Source: Burkholderia cepacia (GTDB lineage Bacteria > Pseudomonadota > Gammaproteobacteria > Burkholderiales > Burkholderiaceae). Taken from it: 64,000 bases of DNA. Shown in pieces: positions 45,098 to 55,381 of the stretch. The first letter of the stretch is position 1. The number at the start of each line of letters is the position of its first letter. Below the pieces are notes generated by a model. It was given only the letters and a program-made list of their open reading frames with translations, was not told where the DNA came from and searched no databases. Both the position numbers and the translations under genes were made by a program. Location of the stretch: NCBI RefSeq assembly GCF_029962485.1, contig NZ_CP073637.1, positions 1,364,001-1,428,000 on the forward strand, read 5' to 3'.

Positions 45098-46015
45098 CTA
45101 TGCGACCCGGTTCAGCTCCTCGAAGCCCGCAACGAGCGCGTCGAGCAGATGGCGCACCGCGGGTACCATTCCGCGTCGCGTCGGGAAGATCGCGTGGACG
45201 AGCGCCGTCGGTGCCGACAGCGCGGGCAGCAGGTGGAGCAGCCGGCCGGCCTGAAGGTCGGCGCTGACCAGCTCTCGCGGCAATTCGGCCACGCCGATTC
45301 CGTCGAGCGCGGCAAGCCGCAGGCTTGCGAGATCGTCGGTCGCCAGTCGTGGCCGATGTGAGAACGAGAGGGGGCGCCCGTCGGCGTCCGTCAGGTTCCA
45401 CACGAACCGGTCGCCGTTGCTGGCCGTCGACACTGTCGGCCAGTCCTTCAGGCTGTCGATCGACCCGGGCGCCGGAAAGCGCGAGGCCAGCGCCGGGCTC
45501 GCCACGAGAATCCGGTACGACAGCCCGAGCTGCCGAACCGCAAGATCGGTGTTCTCCAGCGGCGGCACTCGCACACGGATCGCGAAATCCAGCCCTTCCT
45601 CGACTACGTCGACCCGCCGGTTGGTCGCATCGAGTCGCACCTGCACCTGCGGATTGCGCTCGATATAGCGCGCGACGATCGCGGCAACACCCGAACTCAG
45701 CAAACCGACCGGGCAACTGATGCGCACGGTGCCCTGCGGCTGCGTGCGCGTGCGGTCCACGATGTCCTTCGCGGCTTGGGATTCGGCGACCAGCGCGACG
45801 CAATGCTGATGGAACTGCCGCCCGGTTTCCGTCAGCGACAGGCTGCGGCTCGTGCGATTGAGCAGCCGCACGCCGAGTTCCTCCTCGAGCGCGCGGATGC
45901 GCCGGCTGAGCTTCGACGTTTGCGCGCCGAGGCTGCGGGCGGCGGCCGTGAAGCTGCCGTGTTCAACCACTTCCGCGAACAGCCGGAGATCGTTCAGGTC
46001 GGCAATGGGGTTCAT
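45098..46015 (-). CDS. LysR-family transcriptional regulator
   Basis: 305 residues. N-terminal winged helix-turn-helix (DLNDLRLFAEVVEHGSFTAA, LGAQTSKLSRRIRALEEELG, about 7-62) and a substrate-binding effector domain (about 90-295). Divergent from the pirin gene across 179 bases, which is the usual arrangement for a LysR regulator and its target; it most likely controls pirin and DoxX. Effector unknown. Confidence 0.92.
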   Translation of the reverse strand: MNPIADLNDLRLFAEVVEHGSFTAAARSLGAQTSKLSRRIRALEEELGVRLLNRTSRSLSLTETGRQFHQHCVALVAESQAAKDIVDRTRTQPQGTVRISCPVGLLSSGVAAIVARYIERNPQVQVRLDATNRRVDVVEEGLDFAIRVRVPPLENTDLAVRQLGLSYRILVASPALASRFPAPGSIDSLKDWPTVSTASNGDRFVWNLTDADGRPLSFSHRPRLATDDLASLRLAALDGIGVAELPRELVSADLQAGRLLHLLPALSAPTALVHAIFPTRRGMVPAVRHLLDALVAGFEELNRVA

Positions 46016-46194
46016 GGCGGCGGCTCCGTTCGGCCAGATCGTTCTATTGGGAGCAATGATACGTTGTCATTCAGGAGATATGCGATCGATCTTTGCGAAA
46101 TTAGCATTCATCCCATGTTCGGTGCCGTGCAGAAACCGGCAAGGCACCGCCAGGCAACCGCCCGTCGTTCGGGCAGCAGGAAAAGGAGTCGGAC

Positions 46195-46893
46195 ATGTTG
46201 ACGCATCGGCGTTGGGCATCGCTGGATACGGCGAATCACGGCTGGCTGCGCGCGAAGTACCACTTTGCGGTGACGGCCGACGGCACACCCGAGCATGCGC
46301 CGCTGGGACCGCTGATCGTGTGGAACGACGACGAGATCGCCGTCGGCAGCGGGTTCCCGATGCACGGGCACCGCGACGTGGAAATCATCACGTACGTGCG
46401 GCAGGGCGTGCTCGGTCATCGCGACACGCTCGGGTCGGAGGGCACGATCGACGCGGGCGACGTGCAGGTCATGAGCGCAGGCACGGGCATCCGGCATGCG
46501 GAGTTCAACCGGGGTGATACGCCGCTCAAGCTCTACCAGATCTGGCTGCTGCCCCGTGCAAACGGCGGCGTGCCCGGATGGGGCACGAAGCAGTTTCCGA
46601 GGGGCGAACGGTCCGGGCGTTTCGTCGTGCTGGCGAGCGGCTATGCCGGCGACGAAGGCGCGTTGCCGATCCGTGCCGATGCACGCGTGCTCGGCGCCAC
46701 GTTGAAGGCGGGCGAGCAGGTCAGGCAGGCATTGGGTGCCACGCGCCGCGCCTATCTCGTCGCGGCTTCGGGGCGCATCGAAGTGAACGGAGAACGCGTG
46801 GGGCCGCTCGACGGCGTCGCGATCACGAACGAAGCCGCGCTCGACATCGTCGCGGTTGAAGATTCCGAGCTGGTGATGGTGGACGCCGGCTGA
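46195..46893 (+). CDS. Pirin family protein (YhhW-like quercetinase)
   Basis: 232-residue bicupin. The N-terminal cupin has the metal-binding set FPMHGHRDVEIITYVRQGVL, and the second conserved His/Glu region VMSAGTGIRHAEFN. E. coli YhhW, the nearest type in size and motif, oxidises quercetin in vitro; the natural substrate is unknown. AAAAGGAG precedes the ATG. DoxX follows 49 bases later; LysR is divergent. Confidence 0.9.
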   Translation: MLTHRRWASLDTANHGWLRAKYHFAVTADGTPEHAPLGPLIVWNDDEIAVGSGFPMHGHRDVEIITYVRQGVLGHRDTLGSEGTIDAGDVQVMSAGTGIRHAEFNRGDTPLKLYQIWLLPRANGGVPGWGTKQFPRGERSGRFVVLASGYAGDEGALPIRADARVLGATLKAGEQVRQALGATRRAYLVAASGRIEVNGERVGPLDGVAITNEAALDIVAVEDSELVMVDAG

Positions 46894-46942
46894 ATGCCTT
46901 TATTTATCAGTCCACCGAATCATTTCATTTCAGGAGTACATC

Positions 46943-47359
46943 ATGGATCGTTACAAGTATCTTCCGCTGCTCGGCCGCATTCTGATCGGCGCGCCGTTTC
47001 TGATGAGCGGCTTGAGCAAGCTGGCCGCACACGCGACCACTGTCGGTTACATCGCCTCCGTCGGCCTGCCGGCGCCATCGCTCGCCTTCTTGGTCGCGGT
47101 GCTCGTCGAGGCGGGCGGTGGGGTGCTGCTGATGTCGGGTTACCGGGCGCGCCCCGTGGCGCTGGCGATGGCGTTGTTCAGCCTCGTAACCGCCGTGTTC
47201 TTCCACCACAACTTTGCCGACCAGAACCAGATGATTCACTTCCTGAAGAACGTGATGATGGCCGGCGGACTGCTGCAGATCGCGTACTTCGGCGCGGGCG
47301 CGTTCAGCCTCGATGCGCGGAACGCACGCACCGCGCTGCGTATCGCCCCGGCGGCGTGA
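46943..47359 (+). CDS. DoxX family membrane protein
   Basis: 138 residues with four membrane helices; begins LLGRILIGAPFLMSGLSKLA, the DoxX-family signature, and has the central FHHNFADQNQMIHFLKNVMMAGGL. DoxX-family proteins are quinone-related membrane proteins; specific role unknown. CAGGAG precedes the ATG. Probably co-transcribed with the pirin gene. Confidence 0.9.
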   Translation: MDRYKYLPLLGRILIGAPFLMSGLSKLAAHATTVGYIASVGLPAPSLAFLVAVLVEAGGGVLLMSGYRARPVALAMALFSLVTAVFFHHNFADQNQMIHFLKNVMMAGGLLQIAYFGAGAFSLDARNARTALRIAPAA

Positions 47360-47464
47360 GCCGGAGCGGCCGGTGCGCGCCATCGACGCGCACCGATCGC
47401 GCGCAGCGCGAACACGCTGTCCGGTCGAACGCCGGCAGCTCCGCGCAGCAGGCACGAACCCGGT

Positions 47465-48001
47465 TCAATCCTTCGGCAGGCGCAGCGTGTCGAGCGCGTC
47501 CTGCGAAAACTCGACCCAGAACCGCTCGTTCGCGATACCGGCCTGCAGTACCAGATGCTGCAGGCGTTTCGCACGCGAGTCGGTGCCTTCAGGAAAATCG
47601 CGTGCCTCGATCTTCAGATAAAGGTCGAGCTTTTCCTGGTGAAGCGCAATGCGCCGCCGGATTTCGTCCTCGAGGCCGGACGGCCCGAGCACCGCTTCCG
47701 CGCGCAGGCGCACCATCAACGCTTCGCGCAGCGGCGTCGGATCTTCCTGTTCGGCGATCCAGCGGCGCAGCTCCTTCTTGCCGGCCGGCAGGATCCGGTA
47801 CGCGCGCTTGCGGCCGCGCCCCGATTCGGCGGGCAGCGATTCGATCCAGCCGGCTTCCTCGATGCGCCCCAGCTCGCGATAGATCTGCTGATGCGTCGCC
47901 TGCCAGAAATAGCCGATCGAACGATCGAAGCGGTCGGCGAGCTCGGATCCCGAACCGGGACGTTCGGCAAGCGCGGTGAGGAGTGCGTGAGGCAGGGACA
48001 T
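47465..48001 (-). CDS. PadR-family transcriptional regulator
   Basis: 178 residues: N-terminal PadR winged helix (ALLTALAERPGSGSELADRF, GYFWQATHQQIYRELGRIEE, about 5-80) and a C-terminal helical dimerisation domain (about 95-175), as in PadR subfamily Vir. It probably represses the divergent flavoenzyme gene in the absence of a ligand. ATG at 48001 (MSLPHALL); a longer frame upstream overlaps the palindromic operator. Two matching palindromes lie in the shared promoter region. Confidence 0.9.
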   Translation of the reverse strand: MSLPHALLTALAERPGSGSELADRFDRSIGYFWQATHQQIYRELGRIEEAGWIESLPAESGRGRKRAYRILPAGKKELRRWIAEQEDPTPLREALMVRLRAEAVLGPSGLEDEIRRRIALHQEKLDLYLKIEARDFPEGTDSRAKRLQHLVLQAGIANERFWVEFSQDALDTLRLPKD

Positions 48002-48074
48002 GTCGGATCGGAGGAGGCCGCGGAATGAATCGCATCTTGCCATATCGGGGCCACAGTACAAGCCAATGATCATG

Positions 48075-50177
<2,103 letters not shown>

Positions 50178-50220
50178 GGCCGATTCGTTTTCTTTTCGTT
50201 CGACGATTCAGGAGTCCACG

Positions 50221-50661
50221 ATGATGAATGCACCGACGCATGTCCCTCCCGCTGTCGCGAAGTCGCTCGACGCGTGGCACGGGATGATCGAAAACAAGGA
50301 CTTCGGCGAGCTGGAGTCGATCGTCCACCCCGATGCCGTGTTCCGTTCGCCGATGGCGTTCAAGCCGTATGGGCCCGCGCCTGCGCTGTTGCTGGCGTTG
50401 CGCACGGTGATCACGATCCTCCAGGATTTCACGTATCACCGCCAGTTCGTCACCGACGACGGCAAGAGCGTGGTGCTGGAATTCAGCGCGGCCGTCGACG
50501 ACAAGGCACTGAAAGGAATCGACATGATTCGTTTCGACGACGACGGACGGATCGTCGAGTTCGAGGTCATGATCCGGCCGTTCAATGCGCTGCAGGCGCT
50601 CGGCGCGGAAATGGGCGCGCGGCTCGGGCAGCAGTTGCCGACGTTCAAGATCGGCGGCTGA
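50221..50661 (+). CDS. SnoaL/NTF2-like fold protein
   Basis: 146 residues with an NTF2-like cone fold: DAWHGMIENKDFGELESIVHP at the N-terminus and VLEFSAAVDDKALKGIDMIR in the sheet. Such proteins are often small enzymes or ligand-binding partners. No signal peptide. AGGAGT precedes tandem ATGs at 50221/50224. It follows the FadH-like gene by 43 bases and is probably in its operon. Function unknown. Confidence 0.82.
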   Translation: MMNAPTHVPPAVAKSLDAWHGMIENKDFGELESIVHPDAVFRSPMAFKPYGPAPALLLALRTVITILQDFTYHRQFVTDDGKSVVLEFSAAVDDKALKGIDMIRFDDDGRIVEFEVMIRPFNALQALGAEMGARLGQQLPTFKIGG

Positions 50662-50681
50662 GCGGGGCGGTGGCGGTGCGG

Positions 50682-52115
50682 TCAGCGCGCGAGTTGCGCG
50701 TGCGCGAGCTGGCCAAGGCGCCGGACGCCGTCCTCGATCCGTTCGTTCCACACGTGGCCCGCGCTCAGGCGCAGGCAATGCCGAAAGCGCCGTCCGGCGG
50801 AGAACACGTCGCCCGGCGCGAAGCAGATGCCGTGTTCGAGCGCGGCGTCGAACAGCGCGCGTGAATCGAAACGCTTCGGCAGTTCGAGCCAGAGCACGAA
50901 GCCGCCGGTCGGCCGGCTCACTTTCGTGCCGGACGGAAAGCTTGCCTCGATCGTGCGTGTCATCCGCGCGAGGTTGTCTTCGAACAGCCGGCGGATGCGG
51001 CGCAAATGCGCATCGTACGCGCCGCTCGCGAGGAAATCGGCCAGCGCGACCTGAAGCAGCACGGGGCCGCACAGGCTGAGCGCGAGCTTGCGCTCCATCA
51101 CCTGCTGCGTGCGCGCTCCCGCGACGATCCAGCCGATCCGGTATCCCGGTGCGAGGCTCTTCGAGAACGAACTGCAGTAGATCGTATTGGCGCCACCGTC
51201 GAGTGCGATGAACGGCTTCGGCCGGTCGCGATCGAAGTGGATGTCGCCGTAGACATCGTCCTCGATCAGCTGCACGCGATGTTTCGCGAGCAATGCAAGG
51301 AGCGCACGTTTGTCGTTTTCGGTCATCGTCGAGCCGAGCGGATTGCCGAAGCTCGACGACAGCACGCAGGCCGCGACCGGCTCCGATTCGAGCCGTTGCG
51401 CAAGCAGGCCGACATCGACCCCGCGCAGCGGGTCGGTCGGCAACTCCAGCGCCTTCAGTCCCAATGCCTCCAGCGTATGAAGCAGGCCGAAGTAGGTCGG
51501 CGATTCCACCGCGATCGTGTCGCCGCGCGTCGCGACGGTGTTCAGCGCGAGCGTCAGCGCTTCGGTGCAGCCATTCGTGACGAGGATGTCGTCGGCGGAC
51601 AGCGGATGCCCGAAGCGCATCGCCCGCCGCGCGATTTCGCGGCGCAGTGCCGGCTCGCCGTAAGGCGGGCAGTAGACGTTGTAGCGCGTGCCGTGCTGGC
51701 GTGCCGCACGGGCGAGGGCGAGGTCGAGCCGTTTCGACTGCAGCAGCGCCGGATCGGGTACCGCGCACCCGAGCGGCACGAGTGCCGAATTGGCCGCATG
51801 TTCGAGCAACGTGGCGACCGCGCCGCTGATCGACACCGTCGACGCTTTCGCGCGCGAGCGCGACGCTGTCGGCAACGCGAGCGTCCCGCCGCGTGCGGCC
51901 GCGACATAGAAGCCGGACTGCGGGCGCGATACGAGCACGCCGCGATCTTCGAGCAGACGGTATGCCTGCAACGCGGTCGAGACGCTGATGCGCTGCTGTT
52001 CGCTGACCGCGCGCACGGACGGCAGTCGCGTGCCGGGTGCGAGCGTACCGTTCTCGATCATGCCGACGATGAGATCGGCGAGTTGACTGTAGCGAAAGGA
52101 CGGCTGCGTTTCCAT
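50682..52115 (-). CDS. MocR-type regulator (GntR HTH + aminotransferase fold)
   Basis: 477 residues. The N-terminal GntR winged helix (YSQLADLIVGMIENGTLAPG, RLPSVRAVSEQQRISVSTAL, about 8-75) is fused to a fold-type I PLP domain with LVTNGCTEALTLAL (about 180), the cofactor-linking Lys in YCSSFSKSLAPGYRIGW (about 325) and the C-terminal Arg region RHCLRLSAG. MocR proteins use PLP-amino acid adducts as effectors. It is divergent from an aminotransferase gene, its likely target. Confidence 0.93.
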   Translation of the reverse strand: METQPSFRYSQLADLIVGMIENGTLAPGTRLPSVRAVSEQQRISVSTALQAYRLLEDRGVLVSRPQSGFYVAAARGGTLALPTASRSRAKASTVSISGAVATLLEHAANSALVPLGCAVPDPALLQSKRLDLALARAARQHGTRYNVYCPPYGEPALRREIARRAMRFGHPLSADDILVTNGCTEALTLALNTVATRGDTIAVESPTYFGLLHTLEALGLKALELPTDPLRGVDVGLLAQRLESEPVAACVLSSSFGNPLGSTMTENDKRALLALLAKHRVQLIEDDVYGDIHFDRDRPKPFIALDGGANTIYCSSFSKSLAPGYRIGWIVAGARTQQVMERKLALSLCGPVLLQVALADFLASGAYDAHLRRIRRLFEDNLARMTRTIEASFPSGTKVSRPTGGFVLWLELPKRFDSRALFDAALEHGICFAPGDVFSAGRRFRHCLRLSAGHVWNERIEDGVRRLGQLAHAQLAR

Positions 52116-52282
52116 GGAGCACGCGCGGTAGGGGAGTGCCCGATTATCGACCGTGCGTCCCGATCGCGCCAGTCCGAATTGTGTCGGTCCAATCGTCCAA
52201 AAATTGTGGCTGTTATGGTCTTTGCGCGAGCGCTACGATGGCGCTGTTCCAATCCGTCGATCGACCCATGCGAGGCACGCAC

Positions 52283-53443
52283 ATGCAGGCAGGACAGACG
52301 CAATCCGGCGAGTGGCGCGGACGATTTCCGTACAACGAAATCATCTCGCTGCTCGAAGTGAACCGTACCTTCAACCTGGCGGAGAGCACGTCACAAGATC
52401 TGACGGTCGGCGAACTGCTGGATCTGGCCGGCCTGGACACGGTTCGCGACCTGACGCTCGGCTACAGCCGGTCGGCCGGCGCGGCGGTGCTGCGCGACGC
52501 GATCGCCGATACCTGCAACGTGCCGGCCGCGCAGATCGTGACGACGCAAGGCACCGCGCTCGGGCTGTTTCTGCTGGCCTACGAAGTGTGTCGGCCGGGC
52601 GATGAAGCCGTGCTGGCGACCCCGTGTTTCCCGCCGAGCCGCGACTGCGTGGTCGGCGCTGGCGCGACCGTGCGGGAAGTACGGCTGTCGTTCGAGCACG
52701 GCTATCGGCTGGACCTCGCGCAATTCGATGCGAGCCTGTCGTCGAAGACGCGGCTGGTCAGCATCGCGTCCCCGCAGAATCCGGGCGGCGTGCAAGCCTC
52801 GCGCGCGGAGATCGATGCGTTGCTGGCGTTGATGGCGCAACGGTGCCCGGACGCGATACTGTTCATCGACGAGACCTACCGCGAGGCGACCTATGGCGAT
52901 GCGGCCGTGGCGGCCAGTTTCGCGGCGGTCGATCCGCGCATCGTCACGGGTTCGTCGGTGTCGAAGGCGCTGGGTGCACCCGGTCTGCGGACCGGCTGGC
53001 TCACGGTACCCGATGCGGGGCTGCTGGCGCGCCTCGTCGTCGCGAAGCTGAACACGGTGATCTCGGGTTCGGTACTCGACGAGACGCTGGCCGCGACCGT
53101 GCTGCGCCACCGCGAGCACGTGCTCGCGCCCCGGCGCCGGCTGCTGGCTGGCGCGCTCGATATCGTGTCGGGCTGGTGCGAGCGTGAACGGGCGCGGGTC
53201 GAGTGGGTACGGCCCGATGCGGGCGCACTGTGCTGCGTGCGGTTGCGTCAGGATGCGTTCGACGAGCGGGCCGTGTCGCGTTTCTGGCAGCGCTTGCCGG
53301 ATCACGACGTGCAACTCGCGGCGGGCACGTGGTTCGGAGAAAGCAGCCGCGTGTTCAGGCTCGGGTTCGGCTATCTTCCGCTGGAGCGCCTGCCGGTTGC
53401 ATTGAAGGCACTGTCGCAGGCGATGGATGCAGCGGCCGCATGA
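52283..53443 (+). CDS. Class I/II PLP-dependent aminotransferase
   Basis: 386-residue fold-type I aminotransferase. Sub-site segments: TQGTALGLFLLAYEVCRPGD (about 88), SIASPQNPGGVQ (about 170), ILFIDETYREATYGD (about 198) and the PLP-Schiff-base Lys in GSSVSKALGAPGLRTGWL (about 240). Acts on an unknown amino acid; the family includes branched-chain, aromatic and capreomycidine-synthase-like enzymes. ATGs at 52268 and 52283 are possible; GAGG 8 bases before 52283 favours the latter. Followed by a solute-binding-fold gene. Confidence 0.88.
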   Translation: MQAGQTQSGEWRGRFPYNEIISLLEVNRTFNLAESTSQDLTVGELLDLAGLDTVRDLTLGYSRSAGAAVLRDAIADTCNVPAAQIVTTQGTALGLFLLAYEVCRPGDEAVLATPCFPPSRDCVVGAGATVREVRLSFEHGYRLDLAQFDASLSSKTRLVSIASPQNPGGVQASRAEIDALLALMAQRCPDAILFIDETYREATYGDAAVAASFAAVDPRIVTGSSVSKALGAPGLRTGWLTVPDAGLLARLVVAKLNTVISGSVLDETLAATVLRHREHVLAPRRRLLAGALDIVSGWCERERARVEWVRPDAGALCCVRLRQDAFDERAVSRFWQRLPDHDVQLAAGTWFGESSRVFRLGFGYLPLERLPVALKALSQAMDAAAA

Positions 53444-53499
53444 ACGGGGCGCCCGGCGCACGGGCGCGGCGAACATCATTGAACGTCAGGAGTGACACC

Positions 53500-54231
53500 A
53501 TGAAAGTCAGGATTGCGTACCTCGAGGAACCGCCGTTCTACTGGACGGCTGATGACGGTGCCGTAACCGGTGCGGATATCGAGTTGGCCGAGGTGGTGCT
53601 GCGCGCGGCCGGTGTGACGCAGATCGAATATGTGCCGACGACGTTCGACGCGCTGCTGCCGGGCGTGCAGGCCGGGCGCTGGGACATGAACGTGCCGATC
53701 TTCGTGACGGCCGAACGTGCGCAACATGTGACGTTCAGCGTGCCGGTCTGGGCGATTGGCGACGGATTCGTTCTACAGGCCGGCAACCCGAAGCGGCTGG
53801 CGAGCTATGCGGATGTCGCGGCACGTGGCGATGCGCGGCTGGCATGCGTGACCGACCAGGTGCAGATCGATTCGGCCAGGGCGGCCGGTGTGAGCGACGG
53901 CCAGATCGTCATCTTCAAGGATCAGCCGGACGCAGTGGCTGCATTGCTGGCCGGGCAGGTCGACGCGTTTGCGAGTACAGCAATCGGGAGCCGTGCGCTC
54001 GCCGACACGGACGAGCGGCTGGAGGCCGTTTCGCACGCGCGTGGCGCGGGGGCGGCGGTGCCCGTTGGCGGCTTTTCGTTCAGCCAGACCAACGTTGCGC
54101 TCGTGCAGGCCGTGAACGCACAACTGCGCGCGTATCTCGGCTCGGCCGATCATCGCGAGCGGATGGCGAAGTACGGCTTCGCACGGACGGAAATCGACGG
54201 CGTCGTGGCGAACGGCGGCGCGACGTCGTAA
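53500..54231 (+). CDS. Solute-binding-protein-fold protein without signal peptide
   Basis: 243 residues of the SBP_bac_3 family (ABC amino-acid-binding/cyclohexadienyl-dehydratase fold): VRIAYLEEPPFYWTADDGAV, GADIELAEVVLRAAG, LPGVQAGRWDMNVPIFVTAER and VAALLAGQVDAFAS. There is no signal peptide: the ATG at 53500, with CAGGAGTGACACC before it, begins directly in the fold, and upstream in-frame sequence is not hydrophobic. It is therefore probably cytoplasmic, acting as a sensor or enzyme with the aminotransferase upstream (56-base gap). No permease or ATPase is adjacent. Confidence 0.85.
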   Translation: MKVRIAYLEEPPFYWTADDGAVTGADIELAEVVLRAAGVTQIEYVPTTFDALLPGVQAGRWDMNVPIFVTAERAQHVTFSVPVWAIGDGFVLQAGNPKRLASYADVAARGDARLACVTDQVQIDSARAAGVSDGQIVIFKDQPDAVAALLAGQVDAFASTAIGSRALADTDERLEAVSHARGAGAAVPVGGFSFSQTNVALVQAVNAQLRAYLGSADHRERMAKYGFARTEIDGVVANGGATS

Positions 54232-54285
54232 GGCCTGATGCCGCACACGGTGTCGACCGCCAGCACGGCCGGCACCGTGCGCGGA

Positions 54286-55368
54286 TCACCCGGCTGCCGC
54301 CCGCGCCAGCCGCTCGACGAACCAGTCGCACACGAACGCGGTGCGCTCGGACGCGTGGTTGTAGATCGTATGTTCGCCGTCGGGCCAGACCTTCAGCGTC
54401 GCATCATCGGACGTCGCCGCATCGAGAAACGGCTGCTGGTCGTCGAGCTGGATCAGCGGATCCTCGCCGCCGTGCAGCACCAGCAGCGGGCACGCGATGC
54501 GAGCGCGCCCGGACGAAAAGCTCATCCGCGCAAAGTTCGCCGCCACTGCATCGGGATCGTCGGTGCCGAGCATCGCCGCGGCCTGCTCGACGAACGTACG
54601 AAACGGCAGCAGCGTTGGCGCCGCGAGCGCGCCGTTCACGCAACAGGCCGCGATCCGTCGATCGCTCGCGGCGGTCGACGCGGCCCACAACCCGCCGATG
54701 CTGTTGCCCCAGATGCCGATCGGCCCGGGCACGCGATCGGCGACATGATCGACGAAGCGCCGGTACGCGGCGCTCATGTCGACGTCGACGAAGATCCGCT
54801 GTTCGAGCCGCGTCTCGCCCTGGCCGGGCCCTTCGGCGAGCAGCGTGGCGATGCCGCGAGCCGCGAGCGCGCGGGCGATCGGCCAGTACGCGAAGCCCCA
54901 GCCGCTCTGGCCGCCGAACACGATCACGGTGCCGCGCAGTTGCTCCACCGGCGGGCGGACCAGCCAGCCGATCAGGTGCGCATCGCCATCGCCGAACGGC
55001 GCCTCGACGCGCTCGATCCGCTTGTCGGACCAGCGCGCAAGGCCGTGCGACGCGTCGACGAGCCGCGCATAGAGCGCACGCTTGCGCGGCACGTCGTGAT
55101 TGAACGCCATCTGCGCAAACAACAGATCGGCGATGGCCATTGCCTGCGCGTCGGCGGCCGTGACCAGGTGGCCGGCATCCGCCGCCTGCGCGGCGCGCGC
55201 GAGCTGCGCGTCCGCCAGCGCCTCGGCCGCGACATCCCACGGTTCGCCGGCCGACGTGCGGGCGTGCAGCGCGATCGCATCCGCGTAGTCCATCCCGCAG
55301 TCGAGCAGGCGCGTGACCGGCATCGCGCGCTGCAGCGACAGCGCGAACGGTGACAGTTCGGTCGTCAT
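54286..55368 (-). CDS. Alpha/beta hydrolase, FrsA/C-C hydrolase-like
   Basis: 360 residues: an N-terminal helical region (about 1-130) and a hydrolase fold with VIVFGGQSGWGFAYWPIARA (oxyanion region), the nucleophile Ser in GIWGNSIGGLWAAS (about 215), acid Asp in VLHGGEDPLIQLDD (about 300) and His in PDGEHTIYNHAS (about 330). Size and motifs resemble 2,6-dihydroxypseudooxynicotine hydrolase and FrsA-type enzymes that cleave a C-C bond next to a dihydroxyaryl ketone. That role fits a resorcinol/hydroxyquinol operon, but esterase activity is the alternative. ATG at 55368 has GGAGACC upstream. Last gene of the operon. Confidence 0.85.
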   Translation of the reverse strand: MTTELSPFALSLQRAMPVTRLLDCGMDYADAIALHARTSAGEPWDVAAEALADAQLARAAQAADAGHLVTAADAQAMAIADLLFAQMAFNHDVPRKRALYARLVDASHGLARWSDKRIERVEAPFGDGDAHLIGWLVRPPVEQLRGTVIVFGGQSGWGFAYWPIARALAARGIATLLAEGPGQGETRLEQRIFVDVDMSAAYRRFVDHVADRVPGPIGIWGNSIGGLWAASTAASDRRIAACCVNGALAAPTLLPFRTFVEQAAAMLGTDDPDAVAANFARMSFSSGRARIACPLLVLHGGEDPLIQLDDQQPFLDAATSDDATLKVWPDGEHTIYNHASERTAFVCDWFVERLARAAAG

Positions 55369-55381
55369 GTATCGGTCTCCT

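Noticed and set aside
54232..54285. CACGGTG/CACCGTG inverted repeat between convergent genes
   Set aside because: A 24-base loop and no T-run make a terminator unconvincing.
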